A stretch of 64,000 nt of DNA from Peptoniphilus equinus (GCF_027921445.1 NZ_CP115667.1:1116001-1180000), one strand, 5' to 3'; positions 42,028 to 51,124 are shown, counted from the first letter of the stretch. Notes: generated by a model not told the origin, from the sequence alone. Numbers and translations are program-made.

Positions 42028-44073
42028 CTATTTGGATCCCAGTGCCCGCATGGCATTTAAAATGGCAAGAAGAGCCACCCCCACATCGGCAAAGACCGCC
42101 ATCCACATCGACGCGAATCCGAAAAGACCTAAAAGCATCACAGCAAACTTGACGATAAGAACGACACCGATATTCTCCTTCGCAATCAAGCGTGTCCGTT
42201 TGGCAATATCAATGGCCTCACCGATCTTTGAAAGCTCGTCATTCATAAGGATCAGATCTGCCGCGTCAATGGCCACATCTGCACCCACCGCCCCCATGGC
42301 GATGCCGATGTCCGCCTGTATCAGCGACGGTGCATCGTTAATCCCGTCACCGACAAATGCCACACGACCTGTAGCGGCCGACTGAATCGCATCCAAAGCG
42401 TCCAGCTTATCCCGGGGCAGCAGCTCCGCCTTAAAGGTGTCAATGCCGAGCGCTTCGCTGACACGTCTCACGTTGTCCGTGGTATCGCCGGAGAGGAGCA
42501 CAAGCTCAATCCCCTGCGCTTTAAGTGCTGCAAGGTCGTCGTAGGCGTGAGGTTTCACTCTGTCTGCCACAACCACACAGCCAAGATATTGTGTCCCTCG
42601 GGCCACGTGGACCGCCACGCCGCCGGGCGGTGTTTCGGCCACATCAATACCTGACTGAGTCAACAATTTTTTACTCCCCACAAGGACCGTGTCGCCATGA
42701 TAGTCATACGACATACCAAGACCTGCTATTTCTTTTACACGGCTCACCCCGTCCGCTACACCCTCGCAAGCCTTCGCAATGGCTCGGGCAACGGGGTGGT
42801 TGGAACGGGACTCACCCATGGCGGCGAACCGTAACGTCTCATCGCCGAGCACGTCGGTAACTTCAAAATTGCCTTGCGTGAGTGTGCCGGTTTTGTCAAA
42901 GATAATGGTGTTGATAGCGTGGAGCCCTTCCAGGACATTGCCGCCTTTAACGAAGATTCCTCGCTTGGAGGCATGGCCAATGCCTGCAAACATCGTCAGC
43001 GGCACAGAAATAACAAGGGCACACGGACAGGAAATCACCAAAAAGGTGGCGGCTCGAACGAGGCCCTCACGGAAGGTGAACAGCCCTAAAGACGACGGTA
43101 CGACAGCTATCAGCGCCGCCAAAACTACCACCGACGGCGTGTACACTTTAGCAAAACGCGTGATGTAATACTCGATACGACTTTTCTTCTCAGCGGCATA
43201 CTCGACCAGATCAATCATACGGGCAATGGTAGACTGTTCATAGACTTTCGTCACTGTCATGATAATAGCGTCTGTGGTGTTGATAAAACCGGAGAGTACC
43301 TCATCGCCTTCGTTAATGTGTCGCGGCAGAGATTCGCCACTCAGCATCGAAGTATCCATTGCCGTGGCGCCTTCTACCACAACGCCGTCCACAGGTACTT
43401 TTTCACCGGGTTTGATGAGCAGCCTATCTCCGACGCACAGCCGTTGTGGCAAAACCACATCATAGCCTGTCTCGGTGATACGCGTCGCCGATGTGATTTT
43501 AAGCGCCAGAGCCCGGCCAATATGCTTTCTGGAGTTGGCCACCGCCCTATCCTGAAAGTATTCTCCAAAATTATAGAAAAGCATGACGCCGACGGCTTCG
43601 GAATAAGCTCCAAGATAGACAGCGCTCAACGACGCGATGACCATCAGCAGGTTCTCATCAAAGATATCGCCCCGTCGGATTGTTGCAAAAGCCCGACGAA
43701 ACACCTCCCACGACGTCGTAATATAGAGGAGAAAATAGACCGGCACACGGTATGGATGAAGCCAAAACGTGTTGATCACAAACAAAATCAGAAGCAGGAT
43801 CATGGCATAGAGCTCGCTGTAATCCGGGCGTTCTTCCACCTCGTATAGCGTCTCGATTTCGCCGGTAACCACGCCAGGTTCAATGGCATCGACAATGGCT
43901 TTGATCTCGTTAAAGAGGCTCATAGAACCTTCCGTCCCCTCGACAGTGAGAATTTCATTGGCAAAATTAAAATGCGCACTGTCCACACCGTCCAGTTTCG
44001 ATACCGCATCTTCAATTTTTCTTGTGCAGTTGGCACAGGTTAACCCTTTCAGTTGCAATTGATAGGATGTCAT
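42028..44073 (-). CDS. cadA: Heavy metal-translocating P-type ATPase (Zn/Cd/Pb type, CadA/ZntA-like)
   Basis: 681 residues. One N-terminal HMA domain with 'GLTCANCTRKIEDAV' at 9-23, about eight membrane helices, actuator 'MLSGESLPR' near 240, the metal-binding CPC in 'VISCPCALVIS' near 345, phosphorylation site 'DKTGTLTQG' near 392 (Asp), and hinge 'GDGINDAPSL' near 575. The CPC motif and single HMA fit Zn/Cd/Pb export, although Cu transport is not fully excluded. It pumps divalent metal out of the cell. It has an almost ideal promoter (44131-44158) with an adjacent ArsR/SmtB-like palindrome, but no regulator gene is next to it. Confidence 0.92.
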   Translation of the reverse strand: MTSYQLQLKGLTCANCTRKIEDAVSKLDGVDSAHFNFANEILTVEGTEGSMSLFNEIKAIVDAIEPGVVTGEIETLYEVEERPDYSELYAMILLLILFVINTFWLHPYRVPVYFLLYITTSWEVFRRAFATIRRGDIFDENLLMVIASLSAVYLGAYSEAVGVMLFYNFGEYFQDRAVANSRKHIGRALALKITSATRITETGYDVVLPQRLCVGDRLLIKPGEKVPVDGVVVEGATAMDTSMLSGESLPRHINEGDEVLSGFINTTDAIIMTVTKVYEQSTIARMIDLVEYAAEKKSRIEYYITRFAKVYTPSVVVLAALIAVVPSSLGLFTFREGLVRAATFLVISCPCALVISVPLTMFAGIGHASKRGIFVKGGNVLEGLHAINTIIFDKTGTLTQGNFEVTDVLGDETLRFAAMGESRSNHPVARAIAKACEGVADGVSRVKEIAGLGMSYDYHGDTVLVGSKKLLTQSGIDVAETPPGGVAVHVARGTQYLGCVVVADRVKPHAYDDLAALKAQGIELVLLSGDTTDNVRRVSEALGIDTFKAELLPRDKLDALDAIQSAATGRVAFVGDGINDAPSLIQADIGIAMGAVGADVAIDAADLILMNDELSKIGEAIDIAKRTRLIAKENIGVVLIVKFAVMLLGLFGFASMWMAVFADVGVALLAILNAMRALGSK

Positions 44074-44105
44074 AAGTCCCTCAGGGAAGTAAAAATAAAA
44101 CCATA

Positions 44106-44125
44106 AAATGAATACTTGCTCATAT
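44106..44125 (-). promoter_or_regulatory. Candidate ArsR/SmtB-type metal-responsive operator
   Basis: Minus-strand ATATGAGCA-AG-TATTCATTT is a 9-2-9 imperfect inverted repeat (6 of 9 pairs), similar in layout to the 12-2-12 ATATGAACA/TGTTCATAT operators of ArsR/SmtB metal sensors. It lies just downstream of the -10 of cadA, where a repressor would block initiation. Confidence 0.45.
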
Positions 44126-44130
44126 GTTGA

Positions 44131-44158
44131 ATTATATACTTTATGTGTAAACTGTCAA
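44131..44158 (-). promoter_or_regulatory. Consensus sigma-A promoter of cadA
   Basis: Minus-strand TTGACA (44153-44158), 16-base spacer, TATAAT (44131-44136): both hexamers perfect. Such a strong promoter implies tight repression, consistent with the palindrome at 44106-44125. Confidence 0.88.
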
Positions 44159-44175
44159 GCGGCGCCATAAAAAAG

Positions 44176-44191
44176 GGAGGCCGAAGCCTCC
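44176..44191 (-). terminator. Terminator of the nitroreductase gene
   Basis: Minus-strand GGAGGC-TTCG-GCCTCC with a stable UUCG tetraloop, then CTTTTTTA. It lies just after the stop at 44200. Confidence 0.9.
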
Positions 44192-44199
44192 ATCATCTC

Positions 44200-44997
44200 T
44201 TATAAAGTAAACGTACCTATTCGCAGCTTGTCGCCTTCATCATGGAAGCTGATAGTCCACTTGCCGTTCATATTGTTAGTCTTAACCAATTCTTCAAAAT
44301 AGAAGCTCACCACACCCATGTCAATGAGGGAGCGCAGATCTTCATCCGTGTGCACCATATAGAGGTCGACGCCGGCATCGCGAATGACAAAGCGCCAAGG
44401 TTGCAGATTCTTGTGTGACGGTGCATAAATGAGGGTGGAGAAGATATCCAAAAGGCCTCGATTCTCCAAGGTGTCAAGGCTGACAGGATTGCCGTAAGTC
44501 GCTTCAAAGACCACCTCTTGCACCGGCATACGGGAACTGGTCGTTTCTTTGGAGAAGAGTTTTTTACCTTTGCCATGTCCGAAAGCAATGAGAAAATGGA
44601 TTCGCTCGCCGCCTTCGCCAAAGACACCTCGCATCGTGCTCGCATCCACTTCATCCACAGTGATCCAACAGGTGTCCAGTCCTAAGTCAATAATTTTGGT
44701 GTTGAGCTTTTCAAGTCCGTAGCCTACTTTCAAGCGATTTTCCATCGTCTCGGACACGGTCGACAGCGCCACATAATGGGGCGCTTCAATCATCACCCCG
44801 CTGTAACCGGCTTTTCCTTTTAAACCCTCAGATACCACCTTGCCGTTCTCCAAAATTAAAAATTTGAATACGCCGTTTTCTTCGGCATCAATGGCGGCGA
44901 CAGCATCTTTGATGGCGTCCATCTCATACTTGTCGATGGCCGTCGGCTTAAAGTCTCGTACCGATTTTCTCTTTTGCAAAAATTGCGTAATTAACAT
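44200..44997 (-). CDS. Nitroreductase family protein (TM1586-like)
   Basis: 265 residues. The N terminus has the flavin-binding signature 'QKRKSVRDFKPTAI' at 8-21. The second half contains 'LIYAPSHKNLQPWRFVI' near 190-206, a repeat of the nitroreductase SxNxQPW motif. This duplicated organisation is that of the TM1586 nitroreductase family, FMN-dependent reductases of uncertain substrate. SD AAAGGAGG before the ATG. Monocistronic between two terminated units. Confidence 0.85.
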   Translation of the reverse strand: MLITQFLQKRKSVRDFKPTAIDKYEMDAIKDAVAAIDAEENGVFKFLILENGKVVSEGLKGKAGYSGVMIEAPHYVALSTVSETMENRLKVGYGLEKLNTKIIDLGLDTCWITVDEVDASTMRGVFGEGGERIHFLIAFGHGKGKKLFSKETTSSRMPVQEVVFEATYGNPVSLDTLENRGLLDIFSTLIYAPSHKNLQPWRFVIRDAGVDLYMVHTDEDLRSLIDMGVVSFYFEELVKTNNMNGKWTISFHDEGDKLRIGTFTL

Positions 44998-45039
44998 GAC
45001 ATCCTCCTTTTATTCTTGGACTGTGATTTCGCGCAAATA

Positions 45040-45555
45040 TTAGATCAAATAATTGTAGACAAAGAGACTGCTCAGCGTGCCCAGGAGCACCCCGGCAAGC
45101 ACGTCTGTGGGATAGTGCACACCTAAATAAATCCTTGAAATAGCTACAAAGCCTGCTAAGACAAGCACCACCACATTGAGACCGGGATAATTGAGCCCAA
45201 CGATCACCGCTACAGTAAAGGACGCTGTAGAGTGTCCTGACGGAAAAGAATAGTCCGAGAGGTCAATGCCAAAGGTGTGTAAATTTTTTAAAATCCAATA
45301 AGGTCTATTTCTTGAAAAAATCCGTTTTAAAATTTGAGCACTGAGGGTTGAGATAGCAAGGGCCAACACAATTTGATAGGCCAAAGCGCGATACTTGCCT
45401 CCTAATAAAAAGGGAACGACAACATAGAGCACACTGGCCGTAACACCCCCCAGATGGGTGATATGAAAGAACAAAAAGTCCCAAAACGAGCTATGCATTC
45501 TTCTATTTATAATCTCAATAAAGAAGTTGTCGAAGATTTTAAACGGATTTTTCAT
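45040..45555 (-). CDS. PAP2 superfamily phosphatase (undecaprenyl-pyrophosphatase/lipid phosphatase-like)
   Basis: 171 residues from ATG 45555 ('MKNPFKIFDNFFIEI'), preceded by GAGGTG; an upstream ATG adds 9 residues without SD. The phosphatase motifs are complete: 'KRIFSRNRP' (motif 1) near 81, 'PSGHS' (motif 2) near 109, 'SRIYLGVHYPTDVLAG' (motif 3) near 142. About five membrane helices. Likely substrates are undecaprenyl pyrophosphate or phosphatidic acid. A -10 TATAAT lies just before the SD. Confidence 0.88.
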   Translation of the reverse strand: MKNPFKIFDNFFIEIINRRMHSSFWDFLFFHITHLGGVTASVLYVVVPFLLGGKYRALAYQIVLALAISTLSAQILKRIFSRNRPYWILKNLHTFGIDLSDYSFPSGHSTASFTVAVIVGLNYPGLNVVVLVLAGFVAISRIYLGVHYPTDVLAGVLLGTLSSLFVYNYLI

Positions 45556-45656
45556 AGACACCTCGTTAATATTATATCTCAACTCCTATGATTCTGAAAG
45601 CCTTAACATTTGCACTCCCGCGTCACATTCGTTACAATGAAAGCCGGAGGTAGCCT

Positions 45657-47462
45657 GTGAAGCTTTCATCGGAACAACTATGCGCAACTGAACATCTCAC
45701 CGGCCCTGCCCTGACCTTAGCCGTCCCGGGCAGTGGCAAGACCACGGTACTCTTAAACCGTCTATTGCGTCTTATGGCTCGCGGCGTCGATCCGTCGCGA
45801 ATTCTCACCATCACGTTCTCCAAGTCTGCACAACTGGACATGAAACGCCGCTTCGGCGCACTCTCACAAGCATCCTGTCCTTTTATGACGCTACATGCTT
45901 TCAGCTACCGCATTCTTCGTGATTACTATCGCAAAAAGGGCCGTGATATGCGCCTGATCGACGAGCAAAGCGGCAAGAAGTTTGAGATCATTCGCCGCAT
46001 CTACGGCGACCTTTTCAACCGCCGCCTCAGCGACGAAAACTTGGAGCACATTGTGACGACGATCTCTGCAGTAAAAAATGCCATGTTGCCGCCCACAGAT
46101 TCAACCGCTCGTATCAAAGGCTTTACTCAAATCTATCAGGCCTATGAAACCTATAAAAACGAGAACAGTCTCATTGACTTTGATGATATGATCTTACAAG
46201 CCATAGCGATTTTAAAATCGGACAAAGCGCTCTTGAAAAAATATCAAAGCCGCTACGACTTTTATCAACTGGATGAAGGTCAAGATACTTCCCGAGCTCA
46301 GTTTGAGCTGCTTCACATCCTCTCTGCACCTGCCCACAACCTCTTTATGGTGGCCGATGACGACCAGTCCATCTACGCCTTTCGCGGCGCCAGTCCGGAT
46401 TACCTTTTACACATCAACAAGGTCTATCCCGACATCACACTGTACTACCTGAAGCACAACTACCGCAGTTCGAAAAATATTGTGGATTTGTCCCATCAGT
46501 TCATAAGTCAAAATACACGCCGCTTTGTCAAAGATATGCGCTCAAGTAAAGACTATGCGTCACCGGTTAAAATTTTTAAAGTTCGCGACACGTCACATCA
46601 GTATGATCTCATTGTCAAGACCATGGCTCAGGCGCCGGAAAAATCCTACGCCGTGCTGTACCGCAACAACTTGTCTTCTCTGGGACTGGTGGAATACCTG
46701 GAGCGACATAAGGTGGACTTCAACATCCACGGCAATCGACTGAGGTTTTTTCGCCATTTTGTCGTGACAGATATACTGAATATTATTCATTTCAGTTATA
46801 ATACTACTGACAGCTCTTTATTCAGTTCCTTTTACTACAAAATTCGCGGTTACATTTCAAAAAAACACATTGCCTACATTAAGGCTCACAGTGGCAGTGA
46901 TGTGTTAAAGACACTGCTCGGCTATCCCGACTTACCGTCTTATTATCGCGACACGCTCTTTTCTCTGATGCATGATTTCAAAGTGCTTCGAAGTCTGAGT
47001 GTCGCAGATCAGATTGAGTATGTGCTCAATGCCCTGGGATACCGGGATTACTTGGTGGACTTTTCCGAGAAGTTCGGTTTCAGTCACACATCACTCTTGG
47101 AATTTGCCCATATGCTCAAGTATATTGCCGGCTCGGTGCTGAGCTTTGACGAGCTCTTAGGACGGCTCCAATACTTAGAGGAACTCTTGAAAAAGCCTCA
47201 GCTGCGTCAAACACGCTGTACCCTCTCCACCATTCATTCCGTCAAAGGTCTGGAGTACGACACGGTGTTTATCATCGATGCCGTGGACGGCGTGCTCCCT
47301 CTTCCCACGACGAACCGGACGGACGCCGAGGAAGAACGGCGACTCTTTTACGTCGCCATGACGCGTGCGCGGGAAGAACTCTATATTTTAGCCCCAAAAA
47401 TTTACAACGGAAAGCTCACGGCAGTCTCTGCCTTCATCGACGAGCTTTCACACTACTCATAA
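45657..47462 (+). CDS. UvrD/PcrA-family ATP-dependent DNA helicase, short form
   Basis: 601 residues, GTG start behind GGAGG. Superfamily 1 motifs: Walker A 'VPGSGKTT' near 23-30, 'LTITFSKSA' (Ia) near 50, 'DFDDMI' near 171, motif II 'LDEGQD' near 205, motif III 'DDQSIYAFRGA' near 235, 'LKHNYRSS' (IV), 'TIHSVKGLEYDTVFIID' (V) near 525, 'YVAMTRAREEL' (VI) near 567. It is about 130 residues shorter than PcrA, with a reduced 2B domain. Probable role in DNA repair or conflict resolution. It heads a two-gene unit with mgtE. Confidence 0.9.
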   Translation: MKLSSEQLCATEHLTGPALTLAVPGSGKTTVLLNRLLRLMARGVDPSRILTITFSKSAQLDMKRRFGALSQASCPFMTLHAFSYRILRDYYRKKGRDMRLIDEQSGKKFEIIRRIYGDLFNRRLSDENLEHIVTTISAVKNAMLPPTDSTARIKGFTQIYQAYETYKNENSLIDFDDMILQAIAILKSDKALLKKYQSRYDFYQLDEGQDTSRAQFELLHILSAPAHNLFMVADDDQSIYAFRGASPDYLLHINKVYPDITLYYLKHNYRSSKNIVDLSHQFISQNTRRFVKDMRSSKDYASPVKIFKVRDTSHQYDLIVKTMAQAPEKSYAVLYRNNLSSLGLVEYLERHKVDFNIHGNRLRFFRHFVVTDILNIIHFSYNTTDSSLFSSFYYKIRGYISKKHIAYIKAHSGSDVLKTLLGYPDLPSYYRDTLFSLMHDFKVLRSLSVADQIEYVLNALGYRDYLVDFSEKFGFSHTSLLEFAHMLKYIAGSVLSFDELLGRLQYLEELLKKPQLRQTRCTLSTIHSVKGLEYDTVFIIDAVDGVLPLPTTNRTDAEEERRLFYVAMTRAREELYILAPKIYNGKLTAVSAFIDELSHYS

Positions 47463-47475
47463 AGGAGGTGCCCTG

Positions 47476-48834
47476 ATGAAAAACGAAATTGTAGAGGACG
47501 ATCTCATCACACGCATCCAAGCCATTGTGGACAATGTGGATGTCGAGGGAGCGGTGAGTTTATGTAGTGACTACCACTACGTGGACATTCTCGAAGCGTT
47601 AGATGAGATGGACACCGACCCGGTTCGCATCTTTATGAAGATGCTCCCCTATGAAGACGTCGCCGGCCTTTTGGAAAACAGCTGGGACGACTTTTTAATC
47701 ATGGTCACGCCGGCTTTTACCAATGCGGAGCTTATCAACATCTTCACCTATATGGCAAAGGCCGACGTTGCCGACCTGTTAGGTTTCCTTTCAACCGTCC
47801 GACGCAAAGAAATTCTTCGCTATATGAAAAGCGCCGACTCCAACATTCTGAATATGATTTTGTCCTTCGATGCCGAGTCCTGCGGCGGTATTATGACCAC
47901 AGAATTCATCGCCTTGAAGGAAAATCTCACAGTGCGCCAAGCGCTTTTAAAACTAAAGGACATTGCACCGAAGACAGAAATTATTGACTACTTGCTGGTC
48001 ACGGACAATCGTCATCGACTCCAAGGGGTCATCGACCTTAGAGATCTGTTAGTCGCAGAAGACGACACCTTACTGAAAGACCTGTTCGAAGATTTCCCTT
48101 TCTATGTCCATGCGGAAGACGACCAGGAAGAAGCTTCCAACATGATCACCAAGTACGACTTGAACATTCTGCCTGTTGTGAGCAAAAGCATGGCCGTCCT
48201 CGGGGTGATCACCTCGGAAGACATCATTGCAGTCATCGACCAGGAATACACCGAAGACATTCTCGCCATGAGCGGGGTCAATGCGGAAGAAGAATTTGAC
48301 TCGGAATTTTTCGAGTCCTTCAAAAACCGTTTCCCTTGGCTGGTGGTGAACCTCTTTACCGCATTTCTCGCCGCTTCAGTGGTGGGACTTTTCTCCGCAA
48401 CAATTGACACTGTTGTTGCGCTGTCCGCCGCCATGCCGATTGTCACCGGTATGGGCGGTAATTCCGGCAACCAAACCCTCTCCATCGTCCTCACCTCCAT
48501 CGCAAGAGGCGATATGGCATTGGATAAAGATTTTAAACTCATCATGAAGGAAATCGGCCTCGCCTTGATTAATGGTGCACTCCTCGGCGCCGGCGCAGGG
48601 ATCGTCCTTGCCGTTAAGTATGCCAACCCGTTCCTTGGTGTGATTATGTTCAGCGCCATGATTTTAAACTTTATCGTGGCAGGTGTGACAGGCTTTTTAA
48701 TTCCTCTTCTTTTGGATAAAATGAAAATGGATCCTGCGGTGGCCTCCTCCATTTTTCTCACCACGTTTACCGACACCTGTGGCTTCTTTATCTTTCTTGG
48801 CCTTGCCACCATATTCCTGCCAAAGTTAATTTAA
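47476..48834 (+). CDS. mgtE: Magnesium transporter MgtE
   Basis: 452 residues. The N-terminal superhelical domain (1-125), paired CBS domains (about 130-255, 'GGIMTTEFIALKENLTVRQAL', 'VVSKSMAVLGVITSEDI'), a plug helix (near 270), then five membrane helices from 285. The signature pore motif 'PIVTGMGGNSGNQTLSI' lies near 325-345. It is a Mg2+-gated channel/transporter. AAAGGAGG and ATG follow 13 bases after the helicase stop. It ends at a bidirectional terminator. Confidence 0.95.
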   Translation: MKNEIVEDDLITRIQAIVDNVDVEGAVSLCSDYHYVDILEALDEMDTDPVRIFMKMLPYEDVAGLLENSWDDFLIMVTPAFTNAELINIFTYMAKADVADLLGFLSTVRRKEILRYMKSADSNILNMILSFDAESCGGIMTTEFIALKENLTVRQALLKLKDIAPKTEIIDYLLVTDNRHRLQGVIDLRDLLVAEDDTLLKDLFEDFPFYVHAEDDQEEASNMITKYDLNILPVVSKSMAVLGVITSEDIIAVIDQEYTEDILAMSGVNAEEEFDSEFFESFKNRFPWLVVNLFTAFLAASVVGLFSATIDTVVALSAAMPIVTGMGGNSGNQTLSIVLTSIARGDMALDKDFKLIMKEIGLALINGALLGAGAGIVLAVKYANPFLGVIMFSAMILNFIVAGVTGFLIPLLLDKMKMDPAVASSIFLTTFTDTCGFFIFLGLATIFLPKLI

Positions 48835-48845
48835 CATGGTATGAA

Positions 48846-48872
48846 AAAACCTGCCTAAATAAGGCAGGTTTT
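48846..48872. terminator. Bidirectional terminator between mgtE and the S66 peptidase gene
   Basis: AAAACCTGCC (48846-48855) and GGCAGGTTTT (48863-48872) with a 7-base loop. A- and T-rich flanks suit both convergent transcripts. Confidence 0.9.
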
Positions 48873-48887
48873 CTTGTCGTTATTATA

Positions 48888-49925
48888 TTAACTGTAATTA
48901 AATCGAATGATTTGCTCCGTACTATTGACGTCCGCCATGACCCCGAAAGGTACAATACACCGCGGTGTACTGTGGCCCACATTCACATTGTACACTATGG
49001 ACAGCTTCTTATTTGAAATAGTTTCCAAAAGCACAGACTTATAGGCATCAAAATACGTTTCATTCTGAGGCTTACCCACTAAGAGTCCCGAGATCACATC
49101 AAAGATTCCGAAATCTTCCAACGCTTGAATCATGTTGCGAAAACACTCCGGTGTCGGTCGCTCTTCACTGGTCTCAAGCAAAAGAATCTTACCTTTCCAG
49201 TCCTCTGGCGTCGGAAAGAGCTGATAGCGGTCTATCATTGTCACCGTGTCAGGATAACGAGAGTTGTCGAACACAGTGAAAATAGAATCCAGACAGCCGC
49301 CCAGTATCTCACCGGAAAAGACAGGTGCACCCCGAAGTAACTGAAAGCCTTCATTGGGATGATTTGCCATATCGACACCGATGCCGCTTTCACTAAAATC
49401 CTCCCGCTCCTCATACCAGTACTTCGCGGGACGAATGACCTCAATCCGCCCTGTCGTAATAAGCTCGTCAAAATAGTGCGCCGTGTACGGGAGCATCTGG
49501 GACGACAACTCACATACATCCGGCAAAAATGCCTGGCCGTAGAATGTCTTCAGTCCCACCTTATGTAACATCAAGTGATTTATCGTTGTATCGGAAAAGC
49601 CTAAAAAGATAGTATCCCTTACGGCTTGTTTCAGTTCACCACGATCAAATAAATACGGCAAAAGGCGATATGTGTCATCGCCGCCAATGGCACATAAAAT
49701 CATATCAATGGATGGATCGGCAAACGCCGTGAGTAAATCCTCGGCTCGCTTCTCGGGATGTGCTTTCAAATACGTCAGTCCTTTCATAGCATGAGGCATA
49801 AAGACAACGTCACAGCCTTTATCTCGCAGTCGCTTCAACCCGAGCTCCAACTCATGACATATAAAAGACTCTCCAAGAAGACCTTGCGATAAACTGACAA
49901 TGCCTACTTTTTTTACTTTCATCAT
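48888..49925 (-). CDS. S66-family serine peptidase (LD-carboxypeptidase/MccF-like)
   Basis: 345 residues. 'LGFSDTTINHLML' near 110-122 holds the nucleophilic Ser of the S66 elbow. 'AIGGDDTYRLLPYL' near 78-91 is the conserved GGDD region. The catalytic Glu/His are expected in 'GEILGGCLDS' near 205 and 'NVGHSTPRCIVPFGV' near 315. The family includes peptidoglycan-recycling LD-carboxypeptidase and MccF, which cleaves microcin C-type antibiotics. The sequence cannot decide between them. SD weak (TTGGGATG). A 336-base non-coding leader precedes it. Confidence 0.88.
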   Translation of the reverse strand: MMKVKKVGIVSLSQGLLGESFICHELELGLKRLRDKGCDVVFMPHAMKGLTYLKAHPEKRAEDLLTAFADPSIDMILCAIGGDDTYRLLPYLFDRGELKQAVRDTIFLGFSDTTINHLMLHKVGLKTFYGQAFLPDVCELSSQMLPYTAHYFDELITTGRIEVIRPAKYWYEEREDFSESGIGVDMANHPNEGFQLLRGAPVFSGEILGGCLDSIFTVFDNSRYPDTVTMIDRYQLFPTPEDWKGKILLLETSEERPTPECFRNMIQALEDFGIFDVISGLLVGKPQNETYFDAYKSVLLETISNKKLSIVYNVNVGHSTPRCIVPFGVMADVNSTEQIIRFNYS

Positions 49926-50261
49926 CCCAACTCACTTTCCATACCCCTTGACTTGGACAACCCTCCGGCAGCTTTTCCTATGCCATTCACAGATCTGACT
50001 CGTTAAATCTTAAAGTTACCTTGTGCTTTACTCCACGCAAACCGGAGTTGCACACTAGGCGTCCCTCGTTTCAAAGCTCAGGCTCATCTTTTTTCATCAC
50101 AGCCTGATAGCGTCTTGAGCTTACAAGGTGTTTTCTTTGTCTCAACGCAGTCACCTCTCCGGCACATGACCGAGACGACATGGATACTTCAAACCGCTTC
50201 AAGTTTTGTACATCATAATACTACACCGGCCATTTAAAATAAACCCCATTTTTATCAAAAA
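49926..50261 (-). other. Long non-coding stretch upstream of the S66 peptidase gene
   Basis: No convincing gene; the longest minus-strand frame (about 36 codons starting MSSRSCAGEV) lacks an SD. Complementary segments are present on the minus strand: CCGGAG with CTCCGG, ACCTTGT with ACAAGGT (interleaved order), and CAGGCT with AGCCTG around a 16-base loop. It might be a structured 5' leader or a small RNA. I could not match it to 6S RNA, RNase P RNA, tmRNA, SRP RNA, a T-box or a known riboswitch. Confidence 0.35.
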
Positions 50262-50290
50262 AGAAATGGTATGTTGTCCATACCATTTCT
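50262..50290 (-). terminator. Terminator of the GST-like gene
   Basis: AGAAATGGTATG and CATACCATTTCT form a perfect 12-bp stem with a 5-base loop. The minus-strand side continues TTTTTTGAT. It lies 8 bases after the stop at 50298. Confidence 0.9.
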
Positions 50291-50297
50291 CTTTGCG

Positions 50298-50915
50298 TTA
50301 TTCTTTTTCAGATTCTTGGATAATTTTCTGTACGCTCTCATCGGCGTCCATCATCGCCATAAATCGTTGAATATTAGGATACTGCTCCCAAGACTTTGGC
50401 GTGAAACGCGACCAGCGTACCATCACATACGCAACAGCATCTAAAAAGGTCTTTTTATTTTTGTAGATGTGCTCATTATCTCCAATAATATGATCATTCA
50501 AGTGCGTCATGACGCCATCCACTTTGATATAGCCGGCTTTTTTGACCTTTTCGACAGCCTCATCGTCAGTGGCCATGGTAAATCGTGACGGTCCGAAAAC
50601 AGCGCCGAAAGCAGGATGAAAATCTGAAGATAAAAAGCTTTTCGTTTCATTGTAGAGGAAGCGGTCTTCAATAGAATCATCAGCTCCCAAGTCTTTATCG
50701 GCATAGCGCTCACTCAGATAGTCCAAAATGGCCGCCAGTTCTGTCATCGGACGTGCCCCGCCGATGTCTACCGCAGGTACCAATCCCAACGGATTAATCT
50801 TTTTATATGCCGGATCACTATAGTCCACACGTACAGCGCTGACATCGGCGTCAGCCCACGCCATAGCAATCCATACGCCAACAGCACAGGTTCCGGGTGC
50901 ATAATACAATTTCAT
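50298..50915 (-). CDS. Glutathione S-transferase-like protein (beta class)
   Basis: 205 residues from ATG 50915 ('MKLYYAPGTCAVGVWIAM'), with AAGGAGG upstream. The N-terminal thioredoxin fold has Cys10 in 'YAPGTCAV', the beta-class position, then 'NPLGLVPAVDIGG' with the cis-Pro near 50 and 'TELAAILDYLSERY' near 64-77. The all-helical C-terminal domain runs 85-205. These enzymes conjugate or reduce with glutathione and are common in Proteobacteria, but unusual in anaerobic Firmicutes that do not make glutathione. It may use another thiol or have been acquired. Confidence 0.87.
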   Translation of the reverse strand: MKLYYAPGTCAVGVWIAMAWADADVSAVRVDYSDPAYKKINPLGLVPAVDIGGARPMTELAAILDYLSERYADKDLGADDSIEDRFLYNETKSFLSSDFHPAFGAVFGPSRFTMATDDEAVEKVKKAGYIKVDGVMTHLNDHIIGDNEHIYKNKKTFLDAVAYVMVRWSRFTPKSWEQYPNIQRFMAMMDADESVQKIIQESEKE

Positions 50916-51124
50916 AAAATAACCTCCTTGTATTTTGTAATTCCATTTCAATAGACAACATACCCCAATTCAGTCCAAAGAAATCATCCACAAAAAGTCT
51001 CCGCCTTAGACTCATAGCCCGAGAAGGGGCTCAAGCTTTCTGCCCTATCCCCTCAAACGCTATCTGAAACCTCCCCCTTACACCGCTGCTGCCCGCCTTA
51101 CAGCTATGCCCTGAAATGAAAAAA

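Noticed and set aside
43318-43848. 176-codon plus-strand frame opposite cadA
   Set aside because: Overlaps the actuator and membrane region of the P-type ATPase in antisense; composition is a mirror of the coding strand.
48102-48812. 236-codon minus-strand frame opposite mgtE
   Set aside because: Antisense to the membrane domain of MgtE, no SD, no recognisable family.
49990-50220. Known structural RNA (6S, RNase P, tmRNA, SRP) or T-box in the gap before the S66 gene
   Set aside because: None of the diagnostic conserved segments (for example the T-box AGGGTGG element) could be found; kept only as an unexplained structured stretch.
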